From positions 372,001 through 436,000 of the forward strand of contig NZ_PUJW01000001.1 of assembly GCF_011189575.1 (NCBI RefSeq): 64,000 nt of DNA. Direction: 5' to 3'. The DNA comes from Photorhabdus cinerea (GTDB taxonomy: Bacteria > Pseudomonadota > Gammaproteobacteria > Enterobacterales > Enterobacteriaceae). Made by a program: the position numbers and the translations under genes. The notes beneath the pieces were generated by a model. The model saw only the letters and a list, made by a program, of their open reading frames with translations. It made no database searches and was not told where the DNA came from. How positions within the stretch are numbered: position 1 is the first letter of the stretch; every line of letters starts with the position of its first letter. This document shows, one piece after another, positions 62,672 to 64,000 of this stretch.

Positions 62672-63058
62672 ATGCACTGGTATTTAAATGTATTAAAGAA
62701 CTATGCATGTTTCAGGGGGCGAGCCCGGCGTAAAGAGTTCTGGTATTTCGTTCTGTTCCAGATTCTGGCTGTATTTATTATCTCTTTCCTTGAAAACTAC
62801 TTTGCTGTTGCCAATCCTGAAGTTTATATGGGCTGGTTCAGCGCCGTCTATCTGCTGCTCACGTTTTTGCCCGCGCTAGCAGTGAATGCCCGCCGCCTGC
62901 ATGACATCAACTGTAGCGCTTGGTGGTTACTGCTGCATCTCATTCCGTTTATCGGCACCATTATCCTGCTGATTCTCGCCGGTCTGAAAGGGAGCTCTGG
63001 CAGCAATAAATACAGCTCAGAGAGCCGGATTCACTTACAGGGAAACGCCCCGGACTAG
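62672..63058 (+). CDS. DUF805 membrane protein
   Basis: This 128-residue protein begins MHWYLNVLKNYACFRGRARRKEFWYF, the DUF805 (YhaH/YhaI-like) signature, and has hydrophobic segments at about 25-45, 58-74 and 88-108. The function is unknown. The gene is 122 bp after the aminotransferase, the largest gap in the island, and 39 bp before the oxidase. It may be unrelated to amine breakdown. Confidence 0.88.
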   Translation: MHWYLNVLKNYACFRGRARRKEFWYFVLFQILAVFIISFLENYFAVANPEVYMGWFSAVYLLLTFLPALAVNARRLHDINCSAWWLLLHLIPFIGTIILLILAGLKGSSGSNKYSSESRIHLQGNAPD

Positions 63059-63097
63059 GCCTGCGGGTGATTTCAAGATCACGACAGGAGTGCTGAA

Positions 63098-64000
63098 ATG
63101 ACAATGAACAGGAGAGACTTTATCTCTATCGCCGCGACGCTCGCGGGGGCAGGAGTACTTTCATCCGTACTTCCTTCCTTCTCCCTACTCGCCCGGACTT
63201 TAACTGCGGCCGATGTTTCTGCCGTCAATGTTGATAAGCTCTGGCCGATACTGTTGGAGGATGCGCAGCACAGAGCCAGCCGGTTGAGGTTGGACCCGCG
63301 TATCTGGAACTGGCATAAAGACGCTGCTGCTGACGCCATGCCAGCCAACTATTATGAAGCTTCTCTGGCTGACTGGCCCGCTTTTGGAAGTCTGCCTGGA
63401 GACCAGAACTGCGAGGTTGTGGTCATCGGCGGTGGATTGCTGGGTGCTTCCACTGCATTGCATCTTGCGGAAGCGGGCGTGGACGTGATTTTGGTTGAAA
63501 AGGATAACATTGGTTCAGGCGCTTCTGGTCGCAACGGAGGACAGATGACCCCCGGACTCGCTCGCTGGGAAGCTGAAACCATGCTGGAAAAACTTTCATC
63601 CGATGAGGCTAAACGCTTATGGCGTTTTGCGTCTGTTGAAGCGATGAATCTCGTGGATGAACTCCGTGAGCGTTACAATTTCGAATGTGACCGCAAATAT
63701 GGTCATATCACTGTTGCGGTGCACGCAGGCCACATGGGGACGCTGGTGGCTAATGCCGATGCCCGGCGCCGTCTGGGCGATACGGCGGTGAAGGTTATTG
63801 GACCGCACGAACTACAGGAAGAGTATGTGCGGTCGGGTATCTACCATGGAGCAAATATCGACAGTATCAGCGGGCAGGTCCAGTCTCTGGCACTGTTGCG
63901 TGGCTTGGTTTATGGTTTCGCCAGACTGGGTGGGCGAATTTATGACAGCACGAAAGTGAAGGGCATCAGGCAGGAGGCTGGTAGCACAGTGGTAGAAACT
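63098..64000 (+). CDS. Tat-exported FAD-dependent amine oxidase, PuuB-like (3' end outside window)
   Basis: The first 301 codons of a DadA/PuuB-type oxidoreductase are present. The N-terminus MTMNRRDFISIAATLAGAG has a twin-arginine motif (R5-R6) and hydrophobic core, predicting folded export. After a linker (WNWHKDAAADAMPANYYEASLADWPAFGSLPGD) comes the FAD loop VVVIGGGLLGASTALHLAEAGVDVILVEK (about residues 107-135) and GSGASGRNGGQMTPGLA, the motif seen in gamma-glutamylputrescine oxidase and related amine oxidases. CAGGAG lies 7 nt before the ATG. Family PuuB proteins are normally cytoplasmic, so the signal sequence is unusual. Substrate unknown; the neighbours suggest an amine. Confidence 0.88.
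   Translation, partial: MTMNRRDFISIAATLAGAGVLSSVLPSFSLLARTLTAADVSAVNVDKLWPILLEDAQHRASRLRLDPRIWNWHKDAAADAMPANYYEASLADWPAFGSLPGDQNCEVVVIGGGLLGASTALHLAEAGVDVILVEKDNIGSGASGRNGGQMTPGLARWEAETMLEKLSSDEAKRLWRFASVEAMNLVDELRERYNFECDRKYGHITVAVHAGHMGTLVANADARRRLGDTAVKVIGPHELQEEYVRSGIYHGANIDSISGQVQSLALLRGLVYGFARLGGRIYDSTKVKGIRQEAGSTVVET

Overview
The window is a gammaproteobacterial chromosome segment. Gene order (ftsQAZ-lpxC-secM-secA-mutT, nadC-ppdD-hofBC, pdhR-aceEF-lpd-acnB, argO/argP-rpiA-serA, zapA-ssrS-fau, ygfB-pepP-ubiH-ubiI, gcvTHP) and protein similarity place it in Enterobacterales. The low-to-moderate GC core, ERIC repeats, decayed insertion sequences and loss of AmpD suggest an insect-associated Morganellaceae member such as Photorhabdus or Xenorhabdus. 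The genus is inference; the order is well supported.

Layout. 1-8106: end of the division/envelope cluster (ftsQ C-terminus, ftsA, ftsZ, lpxC), an opposing DUF721/DciA-like gene, secM-secA. 8195-15771: mutT, then a leftward block yacG-zapD-coaE-hofC(frameshifted)-hofB-ppdD-nadC, a decayed ampD relic and ampE. 15800-17853: an AT-rich accessory patch where E. coli has aroP (DUF2975 membrane protein, XRE regulator, two small lipoproteins). 18273-28300: pdhR with a perfect operator, aceE, aceF (two lipoyl domains), lpd, acnB. 28428-35800: Dabb protein, yacL, mscS, a small membrane protein, argO, yggE, argP, rpiA, serA. 35844-41676: fau, 6S RNA, zapA, ygfB, pepP, ubiH, ubiI. 42035-46654: gcvT, gcvH, a terminator-like attenuator, gcvP.

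Downstream of gcvP the sequence becomes accessory. At 47095-52335 lies an AT-rich leftward operon of three DNA methyltransferases: a Dam/D12-type enzyme, a second methylase, and a third methylase with an inserted Cys4 zinc ribbon and a C-terminal Mrr-like nuclease domain. This is the best candidate for an undescribed restriction or epigenetic system. It is followed by an IS scrapyard (52905-56384): an ISAs1 relic, a heptamer satellite, a frameshifted IS110/IS1111-type element with recognisable ends and a possible bridge-RNA region, and an IS630 transposase with one amber stop.

From 57356 to the window end is a GC-rich, co-directional, probably horizontally acquired amine-catabolism island. 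It has a near-consensus promoter with a palindrome over the -10, aldehyde dehydrogenase, a double SnoaL/NTF2-like protein, a GntR regulator, a soluble PDC/Cache sensor-domain protein, a GabT-type aminotransferase, a DUF805 membrane protein, and a PuuB-like FAD oxidase with a Tat signal that runs off the edge. Together these would oxidise an amine, transaminate the amino acid product and oxidise the resulting aldehyde under GntR control. No tRNA, rRNA or CRISPR array was seen.
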